A stretch of DNA of 64,000 nt from Mixia osmundae IAM 14324 (lineage: Eukaryota > Basidiomycota > Mixiomycetes > Mixiales > Mixiaceae), in contig NW_014575560.1 of the NCBI RefSeq assembly GCF_000708205.1, positions 1,059,113-1,123,112 of the forward strand, read 5' to 3'. The position numbers and the translations under genes are program-made. The notes beneath the pieces were generated by a model. That model was not told where the DNA came from and ran no database searches. It saw nothing but the letters and a program-made list of their open reading frames with translations. How positions within the stretch are numbered: the first letter of the stretch is position 1; every line of letters starts with the position of its first letter. This document shows, piece after piece, positions 1 through 11,387 of this stretch.

Positions 1-1110
1 GACAGGCCTCTGACCCGCTTCAGAGCCAACAAGGATCACACGCACACTGACATGGCCATCGAGTACTACTCTCAACGTGCGAGCGTGCCTGGCACGCTGC
101 TCTTTGTGAGTCATATTCATCTCGCACGAGCGTTCGTACTGAAATGCGTACATTGACAGAGTGAAGCCACGCTCGTCTCTGCGCAAGCGGGCGGCTGCGA
201 CAACGCGCCAGGCATCTGGTCTGACGCTCAGGTTGACTCATGGAAACGCGTGACCGAAGCAGTGCATGCAAAGGGAAGCTTCATTGGCATCCAGCTCTGG
301 GCGAACGGGCGTCAAGCCAGTCCTGAGGTCCTGGCAAGAGATGGATTGCCCTACGTTTCTGCATCCGACGTACCTATGGCCGGCAAGAGCGCGAAGCCCA
401 CGCCACTGACGCATGATCAGATCAAGAGCTACATCGCTGACTTTGCACTGGCCGCTCGCAACGCACGCAGGGCCGGATTCGATCTCGTTGAGCTCCATGC
501 CGCCAATGGCTACTTGCTCAATCAATTCATCGACACGAACAGCAACACTCGCACGGACGAGTATGGTGGCTCGACAGAAAAGCGTCTGCGGTTTGTCAAA
601 GAGGTCATCGATGCCGTCGTTGCAGAGACTGGTCAAGATCGCGCGGGCATTCGCCTGTCGCCCTTCTCTAGCTTTGGCGATATGAGAGACCAGGGCACGC
701 AGGCCGACTACACCGCGCTTATCGAGTGGTTGCGCGATACTTATCCATCGTTTGCATTCATCCATGTCATCGAAGCTCGCGTAGCAGGCTCGGTCGATGC
801 CAGCAGTAAGGAGACGACCGACTTTGCACTCGACGCCTGGCGCAGAGATGACAAGACACGGGCCTATCTCGCTGCTGGCGGCTTCAACGGAGAAGATGGC
901 CAGATCTTCGCCAATACTAAGGATGTTGCGATTGTGTACGGTCGTCACTATATCTCGAACCCTGATCTGCCACTCAGGATTGCCTACAATCACGAAATGC
1001 ACCCATACGATCGATCGACATTCTACTCTCCTGGATCTTCTGCTGGGTACATCGACCAACCCTTTGCAACAGATCTGATAGGCAAGCAATTGCCTGTTTC
1101 AGCCAATTAG
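1..1110 (+). CDS. Old Yellow Enzyme-type NAD(P)H:flavin oxidoreductase (5' end missing)
   Basis: An FMN enzyme of the Old Yellow Enzyme family, which reduces activated C=C bonds of enals and enones; its natural substrate cannot be told from sequence. The gene enters from the left edge of the window. Coding sequence runs 1-105, a 54-nt intron (106-159, gtgagt to acag), then 160-1110 ending in TAG; 351 residues are visible. Family marks are EYYSQRAS near the left edge, the active-site stretch HAANGYLLNQF (His/Asn pair that binds the substrate carbonyl, then the Tyr proton donor) and DEYGGS just after it. The C-terminal half keeps the flavin-phosphate region around GRHYISNPDLP. Both sides of the intron are in phase 0. 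Only the extreme N-terminus is missing. Confidence 0.93.
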
Positions 1111-1196
1111 CAATGTCAACATCAGATGTAAAGCTGCGATGCATTAGACTGTCTCTGATTACACTGGTCTGGGTATCTCCTGCTGCGTGTCAGCTT

Positions 1197-2423
1197 TTAG
1201 TTTGCAGGCTTTCGAGCGACAAAGAGCATCATGGGCGTGAAGAGCTGCCGAAGACACCACACTATGAGCATGCAGGCAATGACAAGAGAGATGGCCCGAC
1301 TGACCTTTGCTTTGCCGCCGCTGACGAGTGCCTCTGCTGCAGTCTTGAGGGCTTCCCCAACATCGTGTGTGCCTTTTGGAACCATGCCGACTCTCTCGAG
1401 CACTTTGACGGCTGTCTGAGTGACGAAGGAGCCTGCTCGCGTCATACGAATGATCGTGAAAGCGTCCCAGACTGTCTGACACTTGCGGATGTCGCCCTCG
1501 AGGGGATAGTACCATGGCTGTCGAGCGCCCGATTCAGCCAATGTAGATCAGACCAGGACTTCTCGGTGCGTACCACTCTGTCGTTCTTCTCTGCCAGATC
1601 CTCGTCGTGCAGGATCTCGAAGCCGACAGTCTGGAGAGCTTGACGGGCTTTTGCGATGGTGCGCATCTCCGGTATGCCATCGCCTACCTCGATACCGTGC
1701 GCGATCCTCTTGTGCTCGGGTATGCTAGGATCCCAGGTATCTGTCATGCACCACTCGTACACGCCAAAGACGCCGCCCGGCTTGAGGATCTTCTTGATCT
1801 CGCCATAGACACCCTCCCAGGTTGGCGCGTGAACGGTGGCCTCGATAGCGTAGACGGCATCGAAGGAGTTCTCTCCGAATTGCTCAGAGAGTCGCATAAA
1901 GTCACCTCTGACAAAGTCGACCTGTTCAGACAGGCCTGCCTTGGCGGTATACTTTGTAGCTCGGTCGATCTGGAACTGGTTATTGTTCAGGCCGGTCACA
2001 TGGGCGCCCGAGAACCTTGCGATCTCCCTTGCCGGCCCACCGACACCACAGCCTACGTCGAGTACGCGCATGCCTTGCTTGAGACCGATGTGGGCAGAGA
2101 GATAGTGCTCGTGGCGTGCGAGTGCCTGTCGAAATGCCTCGCCGGGGTAGTAGCGTGCAAAGTGGAAGCAGTCCCCCCAGCCGTACTCGTACAGCTCTGT
2201 CGCTCCTGTTGACTGGTCCCTGTCAGATCCATGGCATAGCTTACGACACAGCAAGTCGCGTGCCATCGTAGTAGCCGTTGACCACGTCCGTGTACTCTGC
2301 CAAACGGCTCTGGGTGTTCTCCTCTGTGTCCTGCGCAGAATCTCTGTTCCAGTGGGCAGTGTAGGCCGCGATACCATCCTTGTTCCTTGCGTCGCCGTTG
2401 GTCTTCCTCTGGGTCAGCGACAT
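1197..2423 (-). CDS. ERG6: Sterol 24-C-methyltransferase
   Basis: SAM-dependent methyltransferase that methylates C24 of the sterol side chain in ergosterol synthesis, at the ER and lipid droplets. Exons: 2423-2264, 2205-1574, 1517-1305, 1244-1197, giving 350 residues. Visible motifs are YEYGWGDCFHFARYY, the SAM-binding LDVGCGVGGPAREIA, IEATVHAPTWEGVY and YEWCMTDTWDP; the C-terminus PWYYPLEGDIRK and LFTPMMLFVARKP is also typical. Introns 1518-1573 and 1245-1304 are ordinary GT-AG. The first intron (2206-2263, 58 nt) only gives the conserved join YYDG/ATELYEYGWG if it begins with GC (gcacgc), so it is read as a GC-AG intron. The start ATG at 2423 gives a short N-terminus, usual for basidiomycete homologues. 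The gene lies 137 bp upstream, on the same strand, from the stop of the transporter gene. Confidence 0.95.
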
Positions 2424-2560
2424 CCTGGCTGAATGTCAAGAAAGGCGAAGATGTCGAGAAATCGAACGATTGTCCATCTCGGGCGCGTCGCGATGTCAGC
2501 GGCAAGCTCAGCCGACGATGACGGGCCAGGTCACCAATACACATATGCAATGATCAAGCT

Positions 2561-4628
2561 CTAGCTGCGTTCATCGTGAAGGGGTGTCGCGACGGCAGGC
2601 TTCTTGCGCGCTTGGCTATCGAGCATCTCTACACGAGCGTACCATGCCCCTCCAAAGAGCGTCAAGCAGATGCCAAACATGTTGGCCGGCGTGATGACCA
2701 GATTGAAGAGCTGGACGGCGAGCACGATTGTCAGCACTTGCTTCACGTTTGCTGTTGATCATGGCCAGTCAGCTTGCAATGCGAGCACAGCAGGAAGACG
2801 GGATGAACGAACCGGCCACGGTCATCGTCAGCGCGCTCGTCTTCTTATTGGCAGTGAAGCTGACGACGTTGAGACCGAAAGCGATGACGCCATTGATGAG
2901 CAGAGCGACTGCTCTGCCCGTGTCCATCTGAGTCGCGCCATACTCCCTCACTCGGGCGAGTTCGCCAGTCCAGTAGCTGAAGAAGACGCATTGGACGAAA
3001 GCGAGAGGACTCATTCGCAGCAGGAGGTCGAGCGGGTGCAGCTTGAGCCTTCCGACCAGGATGAGATTGGTCACGATCGTCTTCATGGCTGCCAGGACCG
3101 TGCCTAGCAGTGTCAGTATGAATCCCCATGCCGTGAAAGAGTAATCGCCATATCTGGCATTCGCTTCGTCCTTAGCATAGTCTGGCCTGTAGAGCGAGTG
3201 GCTTACGTGGCAAAGCCGACGCCTGCGACGACGGGAATGAGAGACACATATGTCCTGATGGGGAATCGCTTCCGTAACAGCGTTGCTGACAGGATGACAG
3301 TGAAGAGCGGCGTCATCGCTCGAACGACTTGATGAAACTGTCAGCCGAACCATCAGCATGCTCGTGTACGGGGTGCTAGAAGGCCACGAACAGGCACAGT
3401 GACGAGGTGCAGACTGAGATTGGACACAGCAATGTTGACAGTGTAGAGCACGCTGAAGGCGACGAGCACCGAATTCTCTCGTGACGAGAGCTTTGACTGA
3501 ACAAAGTAGCCTTGCGATTGAGCTATCTGGGCTCCTATCGCACCGCATAACGCGTGGACGCCCGTCAGGGTCCAAGGGAACGGAAATTTGACGAGCACGA
3601 ATTTGTTGTAGAGCGTCAGGCCAAGATTGAAGGCGAAGTACATGACGATCCAACCGACTGCATTATCGAGCGGATGTTTCCGTCTAGCCGCTGTCGACAA
3701 CGAGAGGGCTGGATTGCTCTGCGAGGGCGACAGAGCAAAGGCAGTCGATCTAGCGGGAGAGCTACCGGGCTGATAGTAGCGAGATGCTGCAGATTGCATG
3801 CTCGAGCGATCTTGTCCCAGTGCGGGCGAGACAGGCCTGTGGGACTCTTTGGGTTGCGGGAGTCGCTTCGACAGCGAGTCGGATGAGGCGTGATGTGTGA
3901 GCGACAGGTCCCGCTTGGCATGCGGAAGTAGTCCGCTATCTAGCTGACCGTCAGAAGTGTCTATCGTTATCGGTCCATCGCCTGCTTATGCGGATCAGGC
4001 AATGCTACTCAGGCTAAGGGCAAGAGAGCTCACCTGCACTTAGGTAGTCTCCTGCTGCCGCGACTGCACCTCTCGCTTGACCCGTCGCATTGACAGCAGA
4101 GGGCGTAAAGACGGAAGGATAGGCTATCGATGACACGGCAGGATCATAGCTCGCCGGTATTGAGTAAGCAGGATTGATGGCAGACGGCGATTTCGGCTCG
4201 TTCAGAGCGCTCATGTCGATCGCAAGCCGCTGCTCGCCCGCGTATGTCTTTGCAAGGCCAGCGTGTCCGTTCGAGTGCGACAAATTCTGGGGGTCCGACT
4301 GGGCAGATGGCGAACCCGACTGCGAATTGATCTCAGGCGAATGTCCCGGCGAATTGTTGAGCGGCAGATAGATCGAGCCCGCGCGAGCCCTGTCGGTAGG
4401 CTCGCCCGTCAGGTGGAAGTGATCCTGACTGCCCATGGCAGCCATGGGAGGTGCATAGTGACCATTCGTGGAAGGATTGGCAGTGAGCAGCAAGGCCTTT
4501 GTGCTCGCATTGTCATCTGCCGGACTGCCCAACTCGCTCGAGCTTGCATTTCGCGGGGAGGTCGGGGGCCGAGTTGAAAGGGAGTCGTGATGAGCTTGTG
4601 CGCTCGCGACCGCGCCTGAAGCTTGCAT
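2561..4628 (-). CDS. TPT-family (drug/metabolite superfamily) sugar-phosphate/nucleotide-sugar transporter
   Basis: Multi-pass transporter of the triose-phosphate translocator family (Golgi/ER antiporters such as SLC35E and Sly41); the substrate is not predictable. Exons: 4628-4034, 3939-3392, 3337-3207, 3153-2813, 2751-2561, in phase throughout, 601 residues. The last ~330 residues hold the transporter: NLGLTLYNKFVLVKFPFPW, TGVHALCGAIG, FHQVVRAMTPLFTVILSA, GDYSFTAWGFILTLLGTV and TANKKTSALTMTVAANVKQV. The first ~260 residues are low-complexity, rich in Ser, Pro, Ala and Gly, and should be a cytosolic tail. The start is the first ATG at 4628; an in-frame TTG lies 27 nt upstream. The first intron (3940-4033, 94 nt) is longer than the others and its acceptor could be shifted by a few bases. 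Confidence 0.88.
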
Positions 4629-5089
4629 GACCGCCTCACTGGCCTTTGCTATCAATCACTTGCGCGGATGAACGCGTGCAGCAAGGTGAGCGTGGGGCGA
4701 ACACGCTAAGATGGGTGCTTGCTGAGCCTATCTATCTTGTGCTTGAGTGTCTGCTGGCCGTGTCGGGCTATATGCCCTGCGCTCGCTGCTGGAGGGACAC
4801 AACAGCTGCACGCTCGCGACACCTGACGACCGTGCCGCGCAACAAGACCACGCTGACCGTGGAACGCGGTTCGGCTCGGTCGGCCTGTCAGTCTTATCTC
4901 TCCTTAGCGTCGCTGCTTGACGGCCAGCCGTCGTATCGCGAAGTAGGCTGATCAGTCGCTCAGCCCGAGCACGTCGCTCGCTCGTCCAGCGCGTGCTCCG
5001 GCCCGGTTTACCGTCAGCTTTTACAGCGACGCCGCCCTCTGGCAACGCAGGCACTCGTCGATTGGCTCACGTTTCGGGCCGCTCGCACG
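4629..5089. other. Divergent intergenic region, transporter / bL28m
   Basis: 461 bp between two start codons pointing away from each other. I see no convincing coding exon; frames open here have no family similarity. It probably carries both promoters. Confidence 0.6.
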
Positions 5090-5733
5090 ATGCATCCCTC
5101 GTTATGCAGTCTGGCAAAGATACCCGGTGTGGCGGGCAAGATGTTCAAGCGAGGCCAGCTCGGTCTGTTTGATGGCAAGGTGAAGCGATACGGTACGTCA
5201 ATTCCTTGTGAACGAGCCGAGCCCGGTTGGCTCATCTATATGACAGGCAATAACGTGCCTGACTCACATCACAAGACGAGGCGATCATGGCTGCCCAACA
5301 TCCAGAACAAGAAACTTTGGTCAGAGGCGCTCAATCAGCATTTGAGGATGAAAGTCACGACTTCTGTGCGTCTGCTCATGGCCGCTCGACACGTCCATGT
5401 CTGACAGCAGGGATGATGGTCCTCCAGGCATTGAGGACGATAGACAAGTGCGGCGGGCTGGATAGGTACCTTTTCAGGATGAGAGACGACAGGTTAGGAC
5501 TCTACGGCGTTCAGCTGCGTAACAAGATTGCCTCGAGGTACCAGCGCGAGCATCGGCGAGATCTCGAGCCCTTTATTGATCAGGTCAGGCAAGCTGAGTT
5601 CAAGAAATGGCGAGCGAGCCAGAATTCAGGATCGACACCAGCCGTGTCATCAGCGGCCAATCCTCCACTTTCGCCTGGCATGTCCGTCCCTGACGGAAGC
5701 ACTCTCTCAGAGCCGAGACAGAGCCTACGTTGA
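5090..5733 (+). CDS. MRPL24: Mitochondrial large-subunit ribosomal protein bL28m
   Basis: Mitochondrial homologue of bacterial ribosomal protein L28 (called MRPL24 in yeast), part of the large mitoribosomal subunit. Exons 5090-5192, 5247-5365 and 5428-5733 give 175 residues; introns are 54 and 62 nt, GT-AG, in phase. Diagnostic motifs are KRGQLGLFDGKVKRYGNN, HHKTRRSWLPNIQNKKLWSE, LRMKVTTSALRTIDKCGG and LDRYLFRMRDDRLG. The N-terminus MHPSLCSLAKIPGVAGK is short and basic, in keeping with import. The C-terminal ~35 residues are Ser/Pro-rich and not part of the L28 fold. Confidence 0.93.
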
Positions 5734-6580
5734 GGAAGGCAGATGATGGCCTGTTGTATCAGCAGCATGTGAGCAAGTGTCGGTGATCATCAAGTCCATG
5801 ATTACGCATTATGTCACGTGATTGAAGAGTGACGCTGCTTGAGTGGTCGTCGCTGCTGCCGACCGAAGTCTGAAGCGAAGTCTGTACGGGCTAGCCGTCC
5901 ACAGAGAGAGGTGCAGAGTAGGACAAGCAGGATAGCCAGCGGAGAGAGCTCCAGGGACTCCTCACGACAGCAGCAGATTCCACGATCAGCCGCTATCGCG
6001 TGGGACGGACTCGCTCGCCCACCCCTTTGGCGTGTGCCACACTGGCCAGACGCCTGAGTTCCGCGAAGAAAGCGGATCCTTCGCTAGCCGCTCACTTGCG
6101 CGGGTCTGAGAAGCCATCGACGCCCGAGGCTGACACCACCTCGGCAAGGCGAAACCGACAAACTCACAAACTGGAGCGGACTCAGCCTCACGCTCGTCTG
6201 GCCCCATTCGCGCATTAGATCAGAGCTTCGGTCTCGGACGGTCAGGTGAACCACTGTCCTGCTTCCCCTCCGGCGACACACAGCAAGGTCAGAGTTTTCT
6301 GATATCGACCAGGCCATTCGGGCTCATGTGTATGCCTCCATTCTCCAGAGCTGCCTTAGCCAGGTCTGCAGTACTACTGACTGCACCCACTCTCCGGCTA
6401 CTTGCCTCAGCCGCACATCACGCTAAGACGAGCAGTCTGCCCTATCAGACCGCGTCTTTCGCCAGCATAGGAGCGCGCGCCCTGCCTATCTCGACCGGGT
6501 GCTAGCACGATAATCTGCTACCAATAGACTCGCGAGCAGGGACAGCTACCGTTCGATCGTACTCGCGTGCCCGTACAGAG
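5734..6580. other. Intergenic region upstream of the B55 gene
   Basis: 847 bp between the bL28m stop and the B55 start. No exon with family similarity was found in either strand. A palindromic TCACGTGA lies at 5814-5821. The 3' part is probably the B55 promoter and leader; an intron in the leader cannot be excluded. Confidence 0.6.
5814..5821. promoter_or_regulatory. CACGTG (E-box) palindrome
   Basis: Octamer TCACGTGA, the kind of site bound by fungal bHLH factors such as Cbf1 or Pho4. It lies 80 bp past the bL28m stop and about 760 bp before the B55 start, so a role is only a guess. Two further CACGTG cores occur in intergenic sequence near 18881 and 24919. Confidence 0.3.
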
Positions 6581-8450
6581 ATGAGTCAGCAAATACAGCT
6601 CGACGCAGACTCGTCCGGCTGGCGATTCGCCCAGTGCTTCGGCGACAAGGGCGATGTAGAGGACATCACCGAAGCAGACATCATCGTACGTTCTGACTAG
6701 CCGCAGAAGTCTATGGATCATCGCTGACTAGCGGATGCTGCTTAGTCAACCGTCGAATTCTGCCCGAAAGGTGACTATCTCGCCACTGGCGACAAAGGTG
6801 AGCGCACCACCCTGCTCAGACGCACAATACGTGCTGATCTGATCCTACTTGCGACAGGCGGCCGGGTGGTGCTCTTCGAGCGCAACGAAAGTAAGAAAGG
6901 TTGCGAGTACAAGTTTTATACGGAGTTCCAGTCACATGAGCCAGAATTCGACTACCTTAAAAGCTTAGAGATAGAGGAAAAGATCAACAAGATCAGGTGG
7001 TGCAAGAGGGGCAATCAAGCGCACTTTCTACTGTCTACCAACGGTAAGTAGTCCCTTGACGGAGGCCGGGTCAGGCTAACGCGCAGTCGTTCCGCAGACA
7101 AGACGATCAAGCTTTGGAAAGTCTTTGAAAAGTCACTCAAGGTGGTGGCAGAGAACAACCAGACACTAGCAGCGGCAAATTCGTCCGGATCTTTGGCCAC
7201 AGGCGACTTCCATCAGGACTCTTTACCGCATTACTCACCTTCTTCGCCCTCCCTTGCGCCAGGCTCGCAATTAGCAGGCCTGCCGCCAACTTCCCCAGGC
7301 GGACGGTCACCAGCCGGATCAGCCAGCACGCCAGTACTGAGATTGCCGAGGATGTCATATCATGATACTATCGTCGCTGCAGTACCGCGAAAAGTGTACG
7401 CAAACGCGCACGCATACCATATCAACTCAATCTCGATCAATAGCGACGGCGAAAGCTACATGTCTGCCGATGATCTACGTATCAACCTCTGGAATCTCAA
7501 CATTAGTGATCAGAGCTTTAGTCTGTCGTCTGCCGCTTTCAGGTGATCGAGTACTGACGCGTCCGGTGCAGATATACTGGACATCAAGCCCGCGAACATG
7601 GAAGAGCTCACCGAAGTCATCACTGCTGCTGAATTCCATCCGACATCTTGCAACTTGCTATGCTACTCCAGCTCAAAGGGCACGGTCAAACTAGCCGATA
7701 TGCGCGACTCTGCGCTCTGCGACGGGCATGCAAAACGTGGGTCTCTCGAATTTGCGTGCGATCAAGCTGACGCGCACTTCGAGCAGTATACGAAGAGGAA
7801 GAGGATCCTTCGAACAAGTCGTTCTTCTCAGAAATCATCTCCTCAGTCTCAGATGTCAAATTTAGCAGAGACGGGCGGTACTTGCTCTCGCGCGATTACC
7901 TCACTCTACGGATCTGGGATATCAACATGGACTCCAAGCCGCTCAAGACGATAAGCGTGCACGATCACCTCCGAAGTAAGCTGTGCGACCTATACGAAAA
8001 CGATTGTATATTCGACAAGTTTGAGTGCACCTTTTCCGGCGACGGAGAGTCAGTCTTCTCTACCTCTTCATTGGCGCAGGGCTGAAAGCACGCAACAGGC
8101 ATGTCCTGTCTGGGTCATACTCCAATAACTTTCACATCTATGACCGGGAGGGAACGACCGATATCGCTCTGCAAGCGGACAAGTCTGCGTTCAAAGCGAA
8201 GAAGATTGGCGCGACAAAGGCAGCCAAAGGAGCAGCGACCAAGAATGGCGCGGGCAAGAATGGCGGCAGCAAGCCGCCTGTCGATGTGGACTCGATCGAC
8301 TTCACGCGCAAGATTCTGCACGCTAGCTGGCATCCGAAAGAGAACACGGTCAGTCGATCGCGTGTCCTCATGCAAGTCTTGAGCTGACCTCGGTCTGATC
8401 AACAGATTGCAATCGCAGCCACGAACAATCTTTTCTTGTTCAGCCAGTGA
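6581..8450 (+). CDS. CDC55: PP2A regulatory subunit B55 (WD40)
   Basis: Regulatory B subunit of protein phosphatase 2A; it selects substrates and in fungi acts in mitotic entry and exit. Eight exons: 6581-6685, 6746-6797, 6858-7043, 7098-7520, 7572-7736, 7787-8048, 8099-8348, 8406-8450; 495 residues, all junctions in phase, introns 50-60 nt. B55 signatures are [96 protein letters not shown] and [19 protein letters not shown]. Compared with animal B55 there are two low-complexity insertions: a Ser/Pro-rich loop after [10 protein letters not shown] and a Lys/Ala/Gly-rich loop after [11 protein letters not shown]. The last coding exon is 45 nt. Confidence 0.96.
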
Positions 8451-9152
8451 GATCGCGTCCGAGCCTGTCGAACTGGTCGCAAATTTGCATGCAAGGTATC
8501 TAGATACAGTCGACTCGGCTCGTGAATATGACCGCCCAAGACCGCGCTCCGGCACCTGCGGCGTTCGCCATCGCACGCTCCTTGTTTCGCCGAATCTGTC
8601 CTGTTTTTCTCCCGCAACGCTCAACCTCCGCATCTTATTCGACGACATCTGTTTCGATGGATCTTAAAGCTCCATCACCTTCGCCATCTGCACAGGACAA
8701 ACTTAGAGAGAGAAAGCAAGCGCCCAACGTGATGTAATAAATCGAATGAAAAATTGAAGACCGAATCCTGGATGGCTAGCTCCTGATATAATCTAGGGAG
8801 AAGCACTCTGGAGCCTTGGGCACCGAGACAAATACAATGATGATGAGGCAGACAAGGGCTAGCTTCATTCGGCGGAACTCTATTCTCCTTTTGAGGTCTT
8901 TCTTGCTCTTGTCACAAATGCGCGGCTGGCGAGATACTGATACAGGTGTTCGGCAGAGCGGAAGATCGACTGTCATAAGAGGTGGCGAGAGGGACATGCC
9001 AGACGAATTTGAGCAAGCGGCTTGTTGACCTTCGCATCGGGACAGGACGGGGGTCGTCAGCAAGATCTTGAGAGTGGGCTTTATTGCACGATCGGGCTCG
9101 TGCGCGAGGAGGGCAGAGGGGTAGCCCGGCGCCTCTGGGCAGATTCTGCTAC
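8451..9152. other. Convergent intergenic region B55 / PP1
   Basis: 702 bp between two gene ends, so mostly 3' untranslated sequence and terminators. A short minus-strand frame at 8776-8997 (73 residues, ATG start) ends in a basic stretch followed by a hydrophobic segment (MKLALVCLIIIVFVSV). It resembles a tail-anchored or small membrane protein, but I recognise no family and it would have to fit between two 3' ends. I treat it as unproven. Confidence 0.45.
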
Positions 9153-10420
<1,268 letters not shown>

Positions 10421-11387
10421 GGCGAGTCTATCTGGCTGTCAGGCTGCGCGTCGGGTGCGGCTTTCTTTGTCTCCTGATGAGGTGTCAAGGCGCGCGCGTC
10501 GACTGAGCTCTTGCCTTTGACGGTCTTTCTTCCTTGAGCAAGCAGACTATGCACTCGATAGCTTTTCTGATGATGAGGTGCTCAGGCAGACTCGTCCAGG
10601 CTGACCAGGTCAAATGGGGGTGGCTCGTCGTGTGACGATAGCGCAGTCGGGTCTACGCTCTGTCTCTGTCTCGTCTCGGGACTACTGAGGGCAAAGGAGG
10701 CACTGTCTGATCAGACCTGTGGTGTACAAGGATGAGCACGTGCTCTGACTGCGATGGCCCTGTCGAACAAGCACAAGGGGTCCGATAGAAACTGACCTCT
10801 TGCCGGTGAGCGGGTCTGATCGGAGGAGGCACAGTCTTGGCTCGGCAGACTGTTTGCACGAGCCAAGTCGACTGATTGACTGGCTGTCGAGGATGTGAAC
10901 GACTCCGAAGCGCAGGCTAGCCGGCTCGTGGGCTCGCTTTTGAAGGATCACGCTACTCGGCAGAACGACGATAAAAGTCGTGTCTGCTCCTTTGCGACCG
11001 GGTCGTCGGTGGTCTGTCAGGGTGCGGTGGTCTATAAGTCTCGGCCTCGATGACTCCTCGTCTCAACTGGCCGAGATGTGACTTTGAGGCTCGTCAGGAC
11101 CAAGCTGGCTAACTTGGCAGGGCGCACAACAGACTTGATATGTTTCTATTTGAAGGTTCCACGACATATTCAAGTAGTCATCAGTCACACGCCAAATTGT
11201 TCCAAGCTGATTTGCGCCGACTTGTCCGCTCTCGACTCGCCCAGTAGAAGCGTCCGATCGATAGCGTATGCTGAGTTGACACTATCTTGCTTGCAAGCAC
11301 CACGGCTGCAGGGCTTCCTCGCGTCGGGACAGCTACTGACAAGTCGGTAGCGTCGCCGAGCCACAGAGGAGTGTGCAACGGCTTGCG
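10421..11387. other. Divergent intergenic region PP1 / tRNA exportin
   Basis: 967 bp between two outward-facing start codons. No exon could be supported. It is long for this window, where divergent pairs are often 65-215 bp apart, so a leader intron or an unannotated transcript is possible. Confidence 0.55.

Noticed and set aside
238-1089. 283-codon open frame on the minus strand opposite the Old Yellow Enzyme gene
   Set aside because: It is the mirror of a well-supported coding exon, has no family similarity, and arises from the codon bias of the real gene.
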